Source: Bacteroidales bacterium (lineage in GTDB: Bacteria > Bacteroidota > Bacteroidia > Bacteroidales > UBA1402). From it: a DNA stretch of 64,000 nt. Location: positions 124,001 to 188,000 of the forward strand of contig JAJFTH010000004.1 in NCBI GenBank assembly GCA_021373135.1, read 5' to 3'. The position numbers and the translations under genes were made by a program. This document shows positions 18,255 to 27,425 of this stretch, piece by piece (the first letter of the stretch is position 1; each line of letters opens with the position of its first letter). A model generated the notes under the pieces. It did no database searches. It was not told where the DNA came from and saw only the letters and a program-made list of their open reading frames with translations.

Positions 18255-19301
18255 TCACAAAATATAGGTCTCTAAAAGCAGCAACTCTCCCGATGTTCTT
18301 AAAGTCGTCCCATTTAGGCAAGCTGGCAGTAGGACTGTTTCGCCCTGTCGGATTGAAATGGTCTGATCTGTCCCATAGGCAATTTCCCCTTCACCTTCCA
18401 TACAAACGTAAATCACAAAACTTTCAAGGTCGGTATAATCCCTGTCCATCTCGATGGTCTCAGCCATCATGACTTTTTGTTTGCCACTTTCTGTGATAAC
18501 TTCTTTATATCCGGAAGCTTCCGCTTTTAATTTCACCCTGTTCGTCGTAAAATAAGCGCAACTCACCAGAGGAACAGCAACATTATCGGCCGGTTCATAT
18601 CGTGTTTTCAAATCAGGATACAACTGATAGTCGATGGCTTCTTTGGCCAACTCGGTATGCAGTTCACGGCCTTTACCCTGAGCATCTTTGCGATTGTAAT
18701 CATACAAACGATAGGTGACATCGGAGGTTTGTTGAATTTCAGCAATGAAAAGGCCGGGTCCGATAGCATGTATACGTCCTGCAGGCAGAAAAAAAACATC
18801 ACCTGCTTTGACCTCATGATGTTGGAGCACCTCTTCGATGCTATTCTCTGCAATCCGGCGTTCATATTCTTTAGCATCTATTTGTCGGGAAAAGCCGGAA
18901 ATAAGTTTTGATCCAGGTTTAGAAGCTACCACATACCACATTTCCGTCTTTCCGAAAGAATTGTGACGTTTGCGGGCGATCGTATCGTTGGGGTGTACCT
19001 GAATGGATAAGTTGTCTTCGGCATCAATAAACTTGATCAAAAGCGGGAAATTTTTTCCAAAACGGGTATAAACGATTTTGCCCATCAATGCTTCAGGAGC
19101 AAGTTCAATCACCTCCGTCAGACTTTTTCCTCTCAGTTCACCATTGGCAACCACAGATACAGAACCTTCGACCTGTGATACTTCCCAACTTTCACCGATA
19201 CCGGACTCTTGAACCTCTATTTTCTTAAAACGACATATCTCACTTCCACCCCAAATAATTTTTTTGAGGATGGGTTCAAATTTTAAAGGATATATTTGCA
19301 T
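18255..19301 (-). CDS. manA: Type I mannose-6-phosphate isomerase
   Basis: 348 residues from the ATG at 19301; a start at 19328 would overlap the -7 element. The sequence shows the short type I phosphomannose isomerase layout seen in Bacillota and Bacteroidota: KKIIWGG, GESWEVS, LIKFIDAEDNLSIQVHPND (zinc ligands Gln and His), GKTEMWYV (Glu ligand) and PAGRIHAIG (His ligand). It interconverts fructose-6-phosphate and mannose-6-phosphate in the cytoplasm and feeds GDP-mannose synthesis or mannose use. Nearby GH130 and glycosyltransferase genes fit a mannose theme, but they are separate transcripts. Confidence 0.93.
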   Translation of the reverse strand: MQIYPLKFEPILKKIIWGGSEICRFKKIEVQESGIGESWEVSQVEGSVSVVANGELRGKSLTEVIELAPEALMGKIVYTRFGKNFPLLIKFIDAEDNLSIQVHPNDTIARKRHNSFGKTEMWYVVASKPGSKLISGFSRQIDAKEYERRIAENSIEEVLQHHEVKAGDVFFLPAGRIHAIGPGLFIAEIQQTSDVTYRLYDYNRKDAQGKGRELHTELAKEAIDYQLYPDLKTRYEPADNVAVPLVSCAYFTTNRVKLKAEASGYKEVITESGKQKVMMAETIEMDRDYTDLESFVIYVCMEGEGEIAYGTDQTISIRQGETVLLPACLNGTTLRTSGELLLLETYIL

Positions 19302-19325
19302 TTCAGAGTGTGTATAAAACGAAGG

Positions 19326-19333
19326 CAAATATA
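19326..19333 (-). promoter_or_regulatory. -7 element (TATATTTG) of manA
   Basis: Minus-strand TATATTTG, 24 nt before the ATG at 19301. It covers the alternative start at 19328 and so excludes it. Confidence 0.6.
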
Positions 19334-19420
19334 TCGCTTTTCAGTGAATCCTACATCACAACAAGTCAGATTGCAAAGAAAAGCGGCATAACAATGAGGT
19401 TAAAGATAAAAATCAGATTC

Positions 19421-21349
19421 TTAGCGCAGTTTTTCCAATTCAAGGGTTGCCTGTTCCCATTCATCCATACATTCATCCAATTCTTTCTTGACCTTGGCAT
19501 GAATTTGGTGCAAGGCTATATTGACAGAGCCTTCCGGAGTCATCAGCCTTTCTTCGGTCTGGGCGACTTGCTTTTCCAGACTTTCAATTTGGGATTCTGC
19601 CTTTTCCACTTGCTTTTCCAGACGTTTTACCTGCTTGTTGTATTCCTTCCTGGCCTCATAAGAAAGTTTGTTTTCGTTGGGTGATTTTTCTGCATTTTCC
19701 TGTTTGGAAACCTGGACCTGTTTTTCTATTTCCTTCAAACTCTCCATTTTCTTCTTCTCCAGAAAATATTGAATACCGCCTAAATGCTCCACCACTTTTC
19801 CGCCGCCAAATTCATAGGTTTTTTCGACAAGACCATCCATAAATTCACGGTCGTGAGAGACGACAATCACTGTTCCGTCAAATTCCTTAATGGCTTTTTT
19901 CAGTACATCTTTTGTACGCATATCAAGGTGATTGGTCGGTTCATCAAGTACCAACAAGTTGACCGGTTCCAACAACAGACGAATCATAGCCAAACGGCTG
20001 CGTTCCCCACCGGATAGCACTTTTACTTTCTTGTCCGAGGCTTCTCCTCCAAACATAAAGGCACCCAATATGTCGCGAATCCTGGTACGGATATCACCGA
20101 CAGCAACCTGATCGATGGTGTCAAAAACCGTCAAACTTTCGTCCAGGAGACTGGCCTGATTTTGTGCAAAGTAGCCGATTTTCACATTATGTCCGATTTT
20201 CAGGGTACCGGTATATGAAATTTCACCGAGAATACATTTTACAAGGGTAGACTTTCCTTCTCCGTTCTTCCCGACAAAGGCAACCTTATCTCCCCGATTG
20301 ATGGTGATATTTACATCCTTGAAAACCAGATGATCACCATAATCCTTGCGCAAATTTTCCATAATAACAGGAAAACTGCCGGATCTCGGAGCCGGTGGAA
20401 ACTTCAGGTTCAGGGAAGAATTGTCTTCTTCGTCCACTTCGAGACGTTCCACCTTTTCAAGCTGTTTGATGCGGGATTGTACCTGAACAGCCTTGGTGGC
20501 TTTATACCGGAAACGTTCGATAAAATCTTCGGTTTCCTGAATCATCTTTTGCTGATTCTCATAGGCACGCAGCTGTTGCTCACGATGTTCCTTGCGTAGT
20601 TCCAGATACTGATAATAAGGTACTTTATAATCGTAAATCTTACCCAGGGATATTTCGATGGTTCTGGTCGTAACAGCATTGATGAAAGCACGGTCGTGTG
20701 AAACCAGGATCACAGCATTGGCATGGTTGGCCAAAAAATTCTCCAGCCACTGGATGGATTCGATATCGAGATGATTGGTCGGTTCATCGAGCAAAAGCAC
20801 ATCGGGACGCTGCAACAGCAATTTGGCCAATTCGATGCGCATGCGCCAGCCTCCACTGAACTCGTCGGTCATGCGGTCAAAATCTGAACGTAAAAAACCA
20901 AGCCCAAGCAAAGTCCTCTCCACATTGGACTTATAGTTATTCACATCCGACATGGCCAGACGTTCACTTTTATGGGTCAGATTTTCTATAAGCTGATGAT
21001 AACCTTCCGATTCATAGTCTTCCCTCTCTGCCAGTTGTAAATTGATCTGTTCAATTTCTGCCTGCAAATCGAATATGGACTTAAAAGCTGATTCAGCTTC
21101 TTCCAAAACGGTACGGCCATCTTCGTGAATCATTTGCTGTGGTAAATAGCCAACGGTCACATCTTTGGGAACAGTGACCCTTCCACGGGTAGGTTGCTGG
21201 ATACCGGCAAAAATTTTCAGCATGGTGGATTTCCCTGCCCCATTTTTACCGACCAATCCAATGCGGTCTTTCTTGTTTACAACATAAGAAATACCATCAA
21301 AAAGTGTAAAACCACTAAACTCTACCGTAAGACCATCAACAGAAATCAT
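19421..21349 (-). CDS. ABC-F family ATPase (Uup/EttA-like)
   Basis: 642 residues with two ATP-binding cassettes and no membrane segments. Cassette 1 has Walker A GKNGAGKST, signature FSGGWRMR and Walker B LLLDEPTNHLD. Cassette 2 has GKNGEGKST, LSGGERSR and LVLDEPTNHLD. The linker between them (about 240-300) is the ABC-F P-site tRNA-interaction region. A charged coiled coil of about 80 residues ends the protein, as in Uup. ABC-F proteins bind the ribosome and resolve stalled or problematic translation; some protect against antibiotics. Sequence alone does not separate the Uup role from resistance. A -7 element lies 28 nt upstream. Confidence 0.9.
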   Translation of the reverse strand: MISVDGLTVEFSGFTLFDGISYVVNKKDRIGLVGKNGAGKSTMLKIFAGIQQPTRGRVTVPKDVTVGYLPQQMIHEDGRTVLEEAESAFKSIFDLQAEIEQINLQLAEREDYESEGYHQLIENLTHKSERLAMSDVNNYKSNVERTLLGLGFLRSDFDRMTDEFSGGWRMRIELAKLLLQRPDVLLLDEPTNHLDIESIQWLENFLANHANAVILVSHDRAFINAVTTRTIEISLGKIYDYKVPYYQYLELRKEHREQQLRAYENQQKMIQETEDFIERFRYKATKAVQVQSRIKQLEKVERLEVDEEDNSSLNLKFPPAPRSGSFPVIMENLRKDYGDHLVFKDVNITINRGDKVAFVGKNGEGKSTLVKCILGEISYTGTLKIGHNVKIGYFAQNQASLLDESLTVFDTIDQVAVGDIRTRIRDILGAFMFGGEASDKKVKVLSGGERSRLAMIRLLLEPVNLLVLDEPTNHLDMRTKDVLKKAIKEFDGTVIVVSHDREFMDGLVEKTYEFGGGKVVEHLGGIQYFLEKKKMESLKEIEKQVQVSKQENAEKSPNENKLSYEARKEYNKQVKRLEKQVEKAESQIESLEKQVAQTEERLMTPEGSVNIALHQIHAKVKKELDECMDEWEQATLELEKLR

Positions 21350-21377
21350 CCTTCATATCCAAAATTAATACCGGCGG

Positions 21378-21385
21378 CAAAGATA
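21378..21385 (-). promoter_or_regulatory. -7 element (TATCTTTG) of the ABC-F gene
   Basis: Minus-strand TATCTTTG, 28 nt before the ATG at 21349. Confidence 0.55.
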
Positions 21386-21464
21386 CAAAATTCAGCGTGA
21401 TGGGCAAAGCCGTTTCTGCTTCCAAAGAAATGGATGCCACTTTATTGAAAGAGAGTAGTCATTT

Positions 21465-22061
21465 TCAATGTTTTGAATACAGGATATGTCCGGGTATGAC
21501 AAAAGCACAGAGCCACCCGATAGCCTCCAGAAGCAGTTGGTCTTTCAAAACCAGATAGGAAGCCGCAAAAGCAAGCACAGCAAAGAATATTCCTCCATAG
21601 AAAACTGGTCTGTTATGTATCAGACGGCCGGTCAGCACGATGGCGATGGCTGTGATGAGCATGAAAATGCAATGTTGAAGTTCAAACACCACTTTGTGTA
21701 CCGAATTTTGCTGAATCAGATTGACCATCACCATGCATAGGAATGCAGAAATCCAAACACCCAGAAGCGATTTTCCAAGTTCGGTCTTTAACTTCTCAAG
21801 TCTTTTACTTAAAAAATAAATCGTATAGACTATGCCGGCAACCACCACGACGGTGCATAAGGCAGCAAGCATTTTCCGTAAATCATAGGAAAACATCATT
21901 TCTTTTGACAGATAAAACCGGAAGTAGTCAAGAAACATAATCCATCCCCATAAGACCAATAGGATACTTTCGTGAAATTGATAGGGAATGATTGATTTTT
22001 TACGTTTCTGCCGGTTATTTTCAGAAAAATCAACTTCTGAATTAAATTCTTTTGTCTCCAT
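21465..22061 (-). CDS. Polytopic membrane protein of unknown function
   Basis: 198 residues. A charged cytoplasmic N-terminus (about 1-25) is followed by five or six hydrophobic segments (around 28-48, 60-85, 98-115, 125-145, 150-170 and 175-195). I see no catalytic or transporter motif. Similar small five- to six-helix proteins are frequent hypothetical genes in Bacteroidota. It is transcribed from its own -7 element (34 nt upstream), divergent from transaldolase. No function can be assigned. Confidence 0.75.
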   Translation of the reverse strand: METKEFNSEVDFSENNRQKRKKSIIPYQFHESILLVLWGWIMFLDYFRFYLSKEMMFSYDLRKMLAALCTVVVVAGIVYTIYFLSKRLEKLKTELGKSLLGVWISAFLCMVMVNLIQQNSVHKVVFELQHCIFMLITAIAIVLTGRLIHNRPVFYGGIFFAVLAFAASYLVLKDQLLLEAIGWLCAFVIPGHILYSKH

Positions 22062-22095
22062 TTTTATTAATATAAGTATGCCGAAAAAAACGGCT

Positions 22096-22103
22096 CAAAT
22101 ATA
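22096..22103 (-). promoter_or_regulatory. -7 element (TATATTTG) of the membrane protein gene
   Basis: Minus-strand TATATTTG, 34 nt before the ATG at 22061. Confidence 0.55.
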
Positions 22104-22242
22104 GATAAAAATAGCTCCGAAATAACAACTGCCATGCCATTTGTTTGGATTTCTTATTGTATATTTATGAGCCAGTTCATCCTGACCATATCCCTATTGC
22201 ATGAAATGATTTCTTATTATTAATCCTCTAACATACACAATC

Positions 22243-23205
22243 ATGAACTTGCTGGAACAACTCAAGACACAGACAAAAGTAGTAGCCGACTCTGGCGATT
22301 TCGAGTCCATCAGGAGGTTCAAACCCCTTGATTCGACAACCAACCCTTCTCTCATTTATGCTGCTGCCCAGGACAGCAAATACGCTTACCTGATTGACGA
22401 AGCTGTTACATTTGCCAACAAGGCAACCAGTGACCAGTCTGAAAAGCTTCAGATAGCCTTTGAAAAACTCTTTATCGGATTTGGTCTGGAAATCCTGAAA
22501 ATTGTACCTGGAAGGGTCTCCATAGAAGTGGATGCAAGACTTTCTTTTGACACTGAAAAATCAGTTAAAAAAGCCAGGGAATTGATTATGATGTTTCAGA
22601 AGGCAGGTATTGGCAGGGAAAGAATTCTTATCAAGCTGGCATCAACCTGGGAAGGAATAAAAGCTGCTGAAATACTGGCCAAAGAAGGTATTCATTGTAA
22701 CCTGACACTGCTTTTTTCTCTGCCACAAGCTGTTGCATGTGCTCAGGCTGGCGTTCAGTTGATTTCCCCATTTGTCGGTCGGGTTCTCGACTGGCATAAA
22801 AAAGCATACCCCGACAAGGCATTCACTCCGGATATTGAGCCTGGTGTATGTTTAGTGAAAAACATTTACAATTATTACAAAAAATTCGACTACGACACTG
22901 AAATTATGTGTGCAAGTTTCAGAAATACTGGTGAAATCCTCGAACTTTCAGGTTGCGACCTGATGACCATCGCCCCATCCTTGCTCAACGAGCTTGAAAG
23001 CGCGGAAGGCACCTTATCTCAGAAACTGATTCCAGATCAGGCAAAAGTATCGGATATCAAAAAAATGGAACTGGACGAGAAAAAATTCCGTTGGCTCATG
23101 AACGAAGATGCCATGGCTACTGAGAAAATGGCTGAAGGAATCCGGAAATTCACGGAGGATATTTTAAAACTGGAAGGAATGTTACTGAAAAAGCTGAATT
23201 CTTAA
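22243..23205 (+). CDS. tal: Transaldolase (TalB type)
   Basis: 320 residues, the normal length of classical transaldolases. The signature DSTTNPSLI near the N-terminus and the Schiff-base lysine in ILIKLASTWEG are present, as is the SPFVGRVLDWHKK phosphate-binding segment. It transfers a dihydroxyacetone unit between fructose-6-phosphate and erythrose-4-phosphate in the non-oxidative pentose phosphate pathway. It stands alone, between the divergent membrane protein and the GH130 gene. Confidence 0.95.
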   Translation: MNLLEQLKTQTKVVADSGDFESIRRFKPLDSTTNPSLIYAAAQDSKYAYLIDEAVTFANKATSDQSEKLQIAFEKLFIGFGLEILKIVPGRVSIEVDARLSFDTEKSVKKARELIMMFQKAGIGRERILIKLASTWEGIKAAEILAKEGIHCNLTLLFSLPQAVACAQAGVQLISPFVGRVLDWHKKAYPDKAFTPDIEPGVCLVKNIYNYYKKFDYDTEIMCASFRNTGEILELSGCDLMTIAPSLLNELESAEGTLSQKLIPDQAKVSDIKKMELDEKKFRWLMNEDAMATEKMAEGIRKFTEDILKLEGMLLKKLNS

Positions 23206-23231
23206 TACTTACCCATGAAGAAATGCGTCTA

Positions 23232-23357
23232 TCAATTCTTACTCGATGGACGCATCATCTTCAAAGCCATAGAAGATTTCCGCATGAGATCGGCCAACAT
23301 TAGCTGAGGTTCGATATAGGCCGTCAGATGTGATTTATACAATAAATATTCTTGCAT
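23232..23357 (-). CDS. Possible 41-residue small protein antisense to the tal-GH130 gap
   Basis: An ATG at 23357 opens 41 codons ending at a TGA at 23232. The product begins MQEYLLYKSH and is Met- and Leu-rich with a basic tail. It fills most of the 248-bp gap between transaldolase and the GH130 gene. There is no -7 element and no family I know, so a chance frame is quite possible. Confidence 0.25.
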   Translation of the reverse strand: MQEYLLYKSHLTAYIEPQLMLADLMRKSSMALKMMRPSSKN

Positions 23358-23453
23358 TTTTATTCAGGACCGATATTCCGTTTTAAAAAAGCAGTGAATA
23401 ACACTACTTTATTGAATATTAGCGACTACCTTTAGAAAAATATAATCAGAAAA

Positions 23454-24932
23454 ATGCAAGTTGCCGTAAACAGAAAAAATATCAAGTTCCTGCCAGATGC
23501 CAGCAGAGTTATCGCCCGTTTTTTTTATACAGATGATGAAAGAGCCGTCAATGCCATTCGGTTTGTACTGGCTATGTCGGATATTGAAGCCAAACTGGTC
23601 TTAAACCAAGTATTGAGAGACTACTCACTCAGGCATCGAAATATTACGAAGATATTTGAGAAAAATTTCAACAGGATTTCGCACCTGTTCATTCAACTCA
23701 ACATTGATGCTGAATCGCTGGATTTTACTCAGAAGATATTGATCGGAACTTACTTTACCATGGAATACTCCATAGACTCCGCTGCTTTTTTCAACCCTTC
23801 CATCATTGAGCATCCGGATCAGACAGAAACCGGAGATCATGAAAAAAGAGTGATTTTAAGCTTTAGGGCTACCGGAGAAGGACATATCTCCTCCATCGTT
23901 TTCAGGACAGGAATTCTGGACGCTCATAGCAATCTGACCGTTGAACCTGCAGGAAAGATGCTGGAAGAAGCCGAGCAAATACGCCGCCATATTTATGACA
24001 AGGAATCATTCAGAAGCAAATTGGAGGAGATGAAATCCAAACATAAAGCACTCCAACCCGAGTTGATTCTCGATCATCTGAATGAAGAGTTCACCTATAA
24101 TGAGTTGCGGCAATCCATTGAAACAGTAAGAAAATCCACGCATCAGGCCTATGATAACCAAAATTTATTAAATCAGATTACTTGGCTGGCCTCCTCACAT
24201 TATGAACTTGAATTTTCCCTAGACACTCATATTTCTGAAAGGGTCATATTTCCTGTATCCACCAACGAAAGAAATGGTATTGAAGATGCCCGTTTTGTCA
24301 AATTCGGGGAGGATAACGGCCAAATAACATATTATGCCACTTATACTGCTTACAACGGAAGTTCCATCATGCCAAAAATAATTGAAACCAAAGATTTCTA
24401 CCATTTCAACGTCATGCCGCTCAATGGAGAAATCGCTCAAAACAAAGGGATGGCTTTGTTTCCAAGAAAAGTGAATGGTCAATACGCCATGCTCTGCCGT
24501 CTGGATGGCTTCAACAACTACATTGCCTATTCAGATCAGATTTCCATTTGGCGAGAAGCAAAACTATTGCAAAAGCCCAGATTTCCATGGGAATTTATCC
24601 AGATTGGAAATTGCGGCTCACCCATCGAGACAGATGAAGGCTGGTTGGTAATCACACATGGCGTTGGTCCCATGCGCGAATATGCGATCGGAGCTTCTTT
24701 GTTCGACCTTCAAAGTCCCGAAATAGAAATCGGAAGATTAAAGAATCCGTTGTTGGTACCAAATGCAGAGGAAAGAGAAGGTTATGTACCCAATGTAGTC
24801 TATTCCTGCGGGTCAATGATTCATAATGAGGACCTGATTTTACCCTATGCCATGTCCGACTATGCCTCCACGTATGCCACCGTCAATTTAAGGGAACTGC
24901 TGAATGAATTGAAAAACTCCGAAAAAGACTAA
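23454..24932 (+). CDS. GH130-family glycosidase/phosphorylase with N-terminal extension
   Basis: 492 residues. The C-terminal part (from about 240) is a five-bladed beta-propeller of the GH130 type. It has NGIEDARFVKF with the conserved Glu-Asp, then AQNKGMALFPRKVNGQYAML, GNCGSPIETDEGWLVITHG and YSCGSMIHNEDLILPYAMSD. About 220 helical residues precede it, as in long GH130 members. The family phosphorolyses or hydrolyses beta-mannosides (beta-1,4- or beta-1,2-linked). Which reaction this one performs is not decidable from motifs. No signal peptide, so it acts on cytoplasmic oligosaccharides. The stop overlaps by 4 bp, tail to tail, with the glycosyltransferase gene. Confidence 0.85.
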   Translation: MQVAVNRKNIKFLPDASRVIARFFYTDDERAVNAIRFVLAMSDIEAKLVLNQVLRDYSLRHRNITKIFEKNFNRISHLFIQLNIDAESLDFTQKILIGTYFTMEYSIDSAAFFNPSIIEHPDQTETGDHEKRVILSFRATGEGHISSIVFRTGILDAHSNLTVEPAGKMLEEAEQIRRHIYDKESFRSKLEEMKSKHKALQPELILDHLNEEFTYNELRQSIETVRKSTHQAYDNQNLLNQITWLASSHYELEFSLDTHISERVIFPVSTNERNGIEDARFVKFGEDNGQITYYATYTAYNGSSIMPKIIETKDFYHFNVMPLNGEIAQNKGMALFPRKVNGQYAMLCRLDGFNNYIAYSDQISIWREAKLLQKPRFPWEFIQIGNCGSPIETDEGWLVITHGVGPMREYAIGASLFDLQSPEIEIGRLKNPLLVPNAEEREGYVPNVVYSCGSMIHNEDLILPYAMSDYASTYATVNLRELLNELKNSEKD

Positions 24933-27163
24933 TCTGTTTTGTGAAATTCCTCATAAGCCTGCAGTACCGTCAAATGTGAGATCAAATATGCCAGAGAGCT
25001 TTCAGCACCCTGATTACGATTTACGCCGTATTTCTCAAATCCATCACAACAGCCTTGGGTTTCGAAATCGTATAAGCTCATTCTCAGATCATTCTCACCC
25101 AAAAACCATAAAAAACAAGTGTAGAGTTTATTGAGATACTCCTTGTCCTTGGTCAAATGAAAGGCCTGATGATACATCAAGACCATAGCCATGGCGTCAA
25201 CCGGTTGTTGAGCAAAAACAGAGCGCTCACCATCTTTTTTATACCACTTCTCATTACCGATAATAGAGAGATAATTATCCTTAAGTGTGTGTTTTGTAAG
25301 GAAATCCATGGATTCGATGGCGATCCTCGTTATTTTTTCATCATTCAGAATTTCTGCTGAATGCAAAAGGGCCAAGGGTAAAATACCATTATCATAAGCA
25401 AGCACAGACTCAAACCATTTCCAGTCAGGCGTTGCGTTTTCGTTGAAATGTAGGACCAGGACGTTGGCAAGATTTCTCAGTCTTTCCGTCATGCCCTCAT
25501 CAGAAGGGTTGCTCTTGAGATAATGACTGATCCCAATCATGGTGTTGGCGATGCTTCTGACAGACTTTAACTTTTCGAAATTGGGGGCAGCATTGAAAAA
25601 GGCCAGTCTTCCTGCTTGATAATAGGCGTCATTGGGAGCATTGCCCAGTAAGTATCCCAAAGCCCAGATGGTCCGGCCAAAAGAATCTTCGGAACCGACC
25701 TCGTCCAAAAAGTTTCGGTTGAAACTCAGGAAATTCCGGAATGTTCCATCCGGATTTTGCATGTAATGGATGTAACTTAAATAAACGGGGGATAATTCGA
25801 GTGCCCGCATATTTTTCATTTGCCGATAGGCCATCAGGACCATCAGCAAGGCTCTGGCGTTGTCATCCAGGCAATATCCCTCCTTCAGGTTCGGAATGCC
25901 GAATTTTGCATGTTGAATGATGCCGGTATCATCCGTCATCCGATTGATATGATTCAGGCTAAAAGGAGGCAAGATGAGAAGATCCATTTCGGTATCGCTT
26001 TCTGCAATGACTTTGGTCTCTTCTTTCAATATCTTTTCTGCAAGCTCTACATATTTTTCTCCGGTTTTTGGCCAGGTAATATTCAGCCCATATTGATAGG
26101 CATTTTTCTTAAGCGTTTTTAATTTATCCGGATGATCAAAAAGTTCTGTCAAAATCGTGGAAAGACCTTCAAAATCTCCAAAATCAAAAAAATGGCCCCG
26201 CTTCTTTGCCAATAATTCAGCCGCATGCCAGTATGGTGTTGAAATAACGGCCGCCCCAACTCCGACAGCATAAGAAAGGGTACCACTGGTAATTTGGGCC
26301 TCGTTCAAATAGGGTGTAATATAAATATCGCAAGCGTATAAGTATTTAAACAAATCTTGCTCATCCAGGAATTCATTGAGAAAAATCACGTTCTTTTCCA
26401 ACTTCAGGCTTTTAACCAGACGCATCAGAAAAATACGATATTCTTCACCCGAATGACGCAGAACGTTGGGATGTGTTTTACCCAAAATAATGTAGAGTAC
26501 TTCGGGATATTTTTCTACGACCTTGGGCAAAGCCTTGATAACCGTCTCTATACCCTTGTTTCGACCGACAAAACCGAAAGTAAGCAAAACTTTTCTGTTT
26601 TCCAGTTTGAACTCTTTCTTGCATTTTTCCGGGTTAAAATGAATATCAGGGACACCATGCTCAAACAGGGATATTTTTTCTTTCGGCACATTGTAAATTT
26701 CCACCAGAAACTCAATGGCCTTATGGCTCATGACCACAATATGATGTGCCATTTTGCATATTTCCTGCAACACCGCCTTTTCGTTGTAGGTTGGAGTTTT
26801 AAGAATGGTATGCAACGTTACAATCAAAGGAATTTCCAGTCTGTGCAGCAAAGGAAGGATGTATACTCCACTTTGCCCCCCGAAAATGCCAAATTCATGC
26901 TCAAGGATACAGATATCAGCACCACTCAGGTTGATGAATTTTACGGCCTCCAGATAATCTTTCTGGTGATCTTGCCTGATGACCATTTTCACTTCTTCAG
27001 GATATTCGTAAGTGAGTTCATTGTCGCTTAAGGCAACAACGAAGCCCTCATGCCCCTTTTCTCTGCTCTCATCGTTAATCAGCATCGATTTGAACAGATT
27101 ATTCGTGAAGGTGCCAATGCCACATTCCCGGGGAGGGTATGTGGCTATAAAAGCTATTTTCAT
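24929..27163 (-). CDS. GT4 glycosyltransferase fused to a C-terminal (alpha/alpha)-barrel domain
   Basis: 744 residues. Residues 1 to about 380 are a GT-B GT4 glycosyltransferase: YPPRECGIGTFT, then FGFVGRNKGIETVIKALP, the YITPYLNEAQITSGTLSYAVG nucleotide-sugar segment and PYWHAAELL. Residues about 400-744 resemble an (alpha/alpha)6 helical barrel (GYCLDDNARALL, DEVGSEDSFGRTIWALGYLL, QPVDAMAMVLM, NQGAESSLAYL). The fusion of a transferase with a glycoside-hydrolase-like barrel suggests synthesis and trimming or sensing of one glycan. It pairs with the GH130 gene, possibly around a mannose-containing intracellular or capsular glycan. A small basic protein gene ends 4 bp upstream, in the same transcript. 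Confidence 0.85.
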   Translation of the reverse strand: MKIAFIATYPPRECGIGTFTNNLFKSMLINDESREKGHEGFVVALSDNELTYEYPEEVKMVIRQDHQKDYLEAVKFINLSGADICILEHEFGIFGGQSGVYILPLLHRLEIPLIVTLHTILKTPTYNEKAVLQEICKMAHHIVVMSHKAIEFLVEIYNVPKEKISLFEHGVPDIHFNPEKCKKEFKLENRKVLLTFGFVGRNKGIETVIKALPKVVEKYPEVLYIILGKTHPNVLRHSGEEYRIFLMRLVKSLKLEKNVIFLNEFLDEQDLFKYLYACDIYITPYLNEAQITSGTLSYAVGVGAAVISTPYWHAAELLAKKRGHFFDFGDFEGLSTILTELFDHPDKLKTLKKNAYQYGLNITWPKTGEKYVELAEKILKEETKVIAESDTEMDLLILPPFSLNHINRMTDDTGIIQHAKFGIPNLKEGYCLDDNARALLMVLMAYRQMKNMRALELSPVYLSYIHYMQNPDGTFRNFLSFNRNFLDEVGSEDSFGRTIWALGYLLGNAPNDAYYQAGRLAFFNAAPNFEKLKSVRSIANTMIGISHYLKSNPSDEGMTERLRNLANVLVLHFNENATPDWKWFESVLAYDNGILPLALLHSAEILNDEKITRIAIESMDFLTKHTLKDNYLSIIGNEKWYKKDGERSVFAQQPVDAMAMVLMYHQAFHLTKDKEYLNKLYTCFLWFLGENDLRMSLYDFETQGCCDGFEKYGVNRNQGAESSLAYLISHLTVLQAYEEFHKTD

Positions 27164-27167
27164 TTTT

Positions 27168-27302
27168 TTAGAGCTTAGTGATTAATATGGGTTCGCTACC
27201 TTTACCGGCACGTTTTGCTGCTTTTGCTGCTCTTTTTTCTTTCAGATTTTTTTCAGGTGCTTTTTTATTGTTTTTTTCTTTTGATTCTTTTTCTTTTGAC
27301 AT
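27168..27302 (-). CDS. Small Lys/Ala-rich basic protein (44 aa)
   Basis: An ATG at 27302 opens 44 codons ending at a TAA at 27168, four bases before the glycosyltransferase ATG. The product is about 40 percent Lys and Arg, with alternating Glu, and ends GSEPILITKL. Tiny, highly charged proteins of this look are widespread as unannotated genes in Bacteroidota. The ATG is 27 nt from the -7-like element of regulatory site A, so it would be the first gene of the operon. It may bind nucleic acid or anionic polymers; that is inference from charge only. Confidence 0.6.
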   Translation of the reverse strand: MSKEKESKEKNNKKAPEKNLKEKRAAKAAKRAGKGSEPILITKL

Positions 27303-27329
27303 GGCTGAATTTTTTAATTGATAGTTTTA

Positions 27330-27394
27330 TAAAAGTACTTGATCCAATCGACATAAGTCTTACACAATTCGTAGCATTATTTGCAAATTTCACA
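27330..27394 (-). promoter_or_regulatory. Shared activator-type promoter, site A (small protein-GT4 operon)
   Basis: On the minus strand TGTGAA lies at 27394-27389, TGCAA at 27385-27381 and TGTAA at 27364-27360. After 22 bp comes TACTTTTA (27337-27330), a -7 element with a weak last base. All spacings equal those of sites B-D. The ATG of the small basic protein is 27 nt further. Confidence 0.65.
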
Positions 27395-27425
27395 CATTTC
27401 CAGTGCTCCTATTTTTGAGCCCACA

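Noticed and set aside
26357..27031. 224-codon plus-strand frame opposite the GT4 gene
   Set aside because: Antisense shadow of a conserved glycosyltransferase; composition rich in Phe/His/Gln as expected for a shadow frame.
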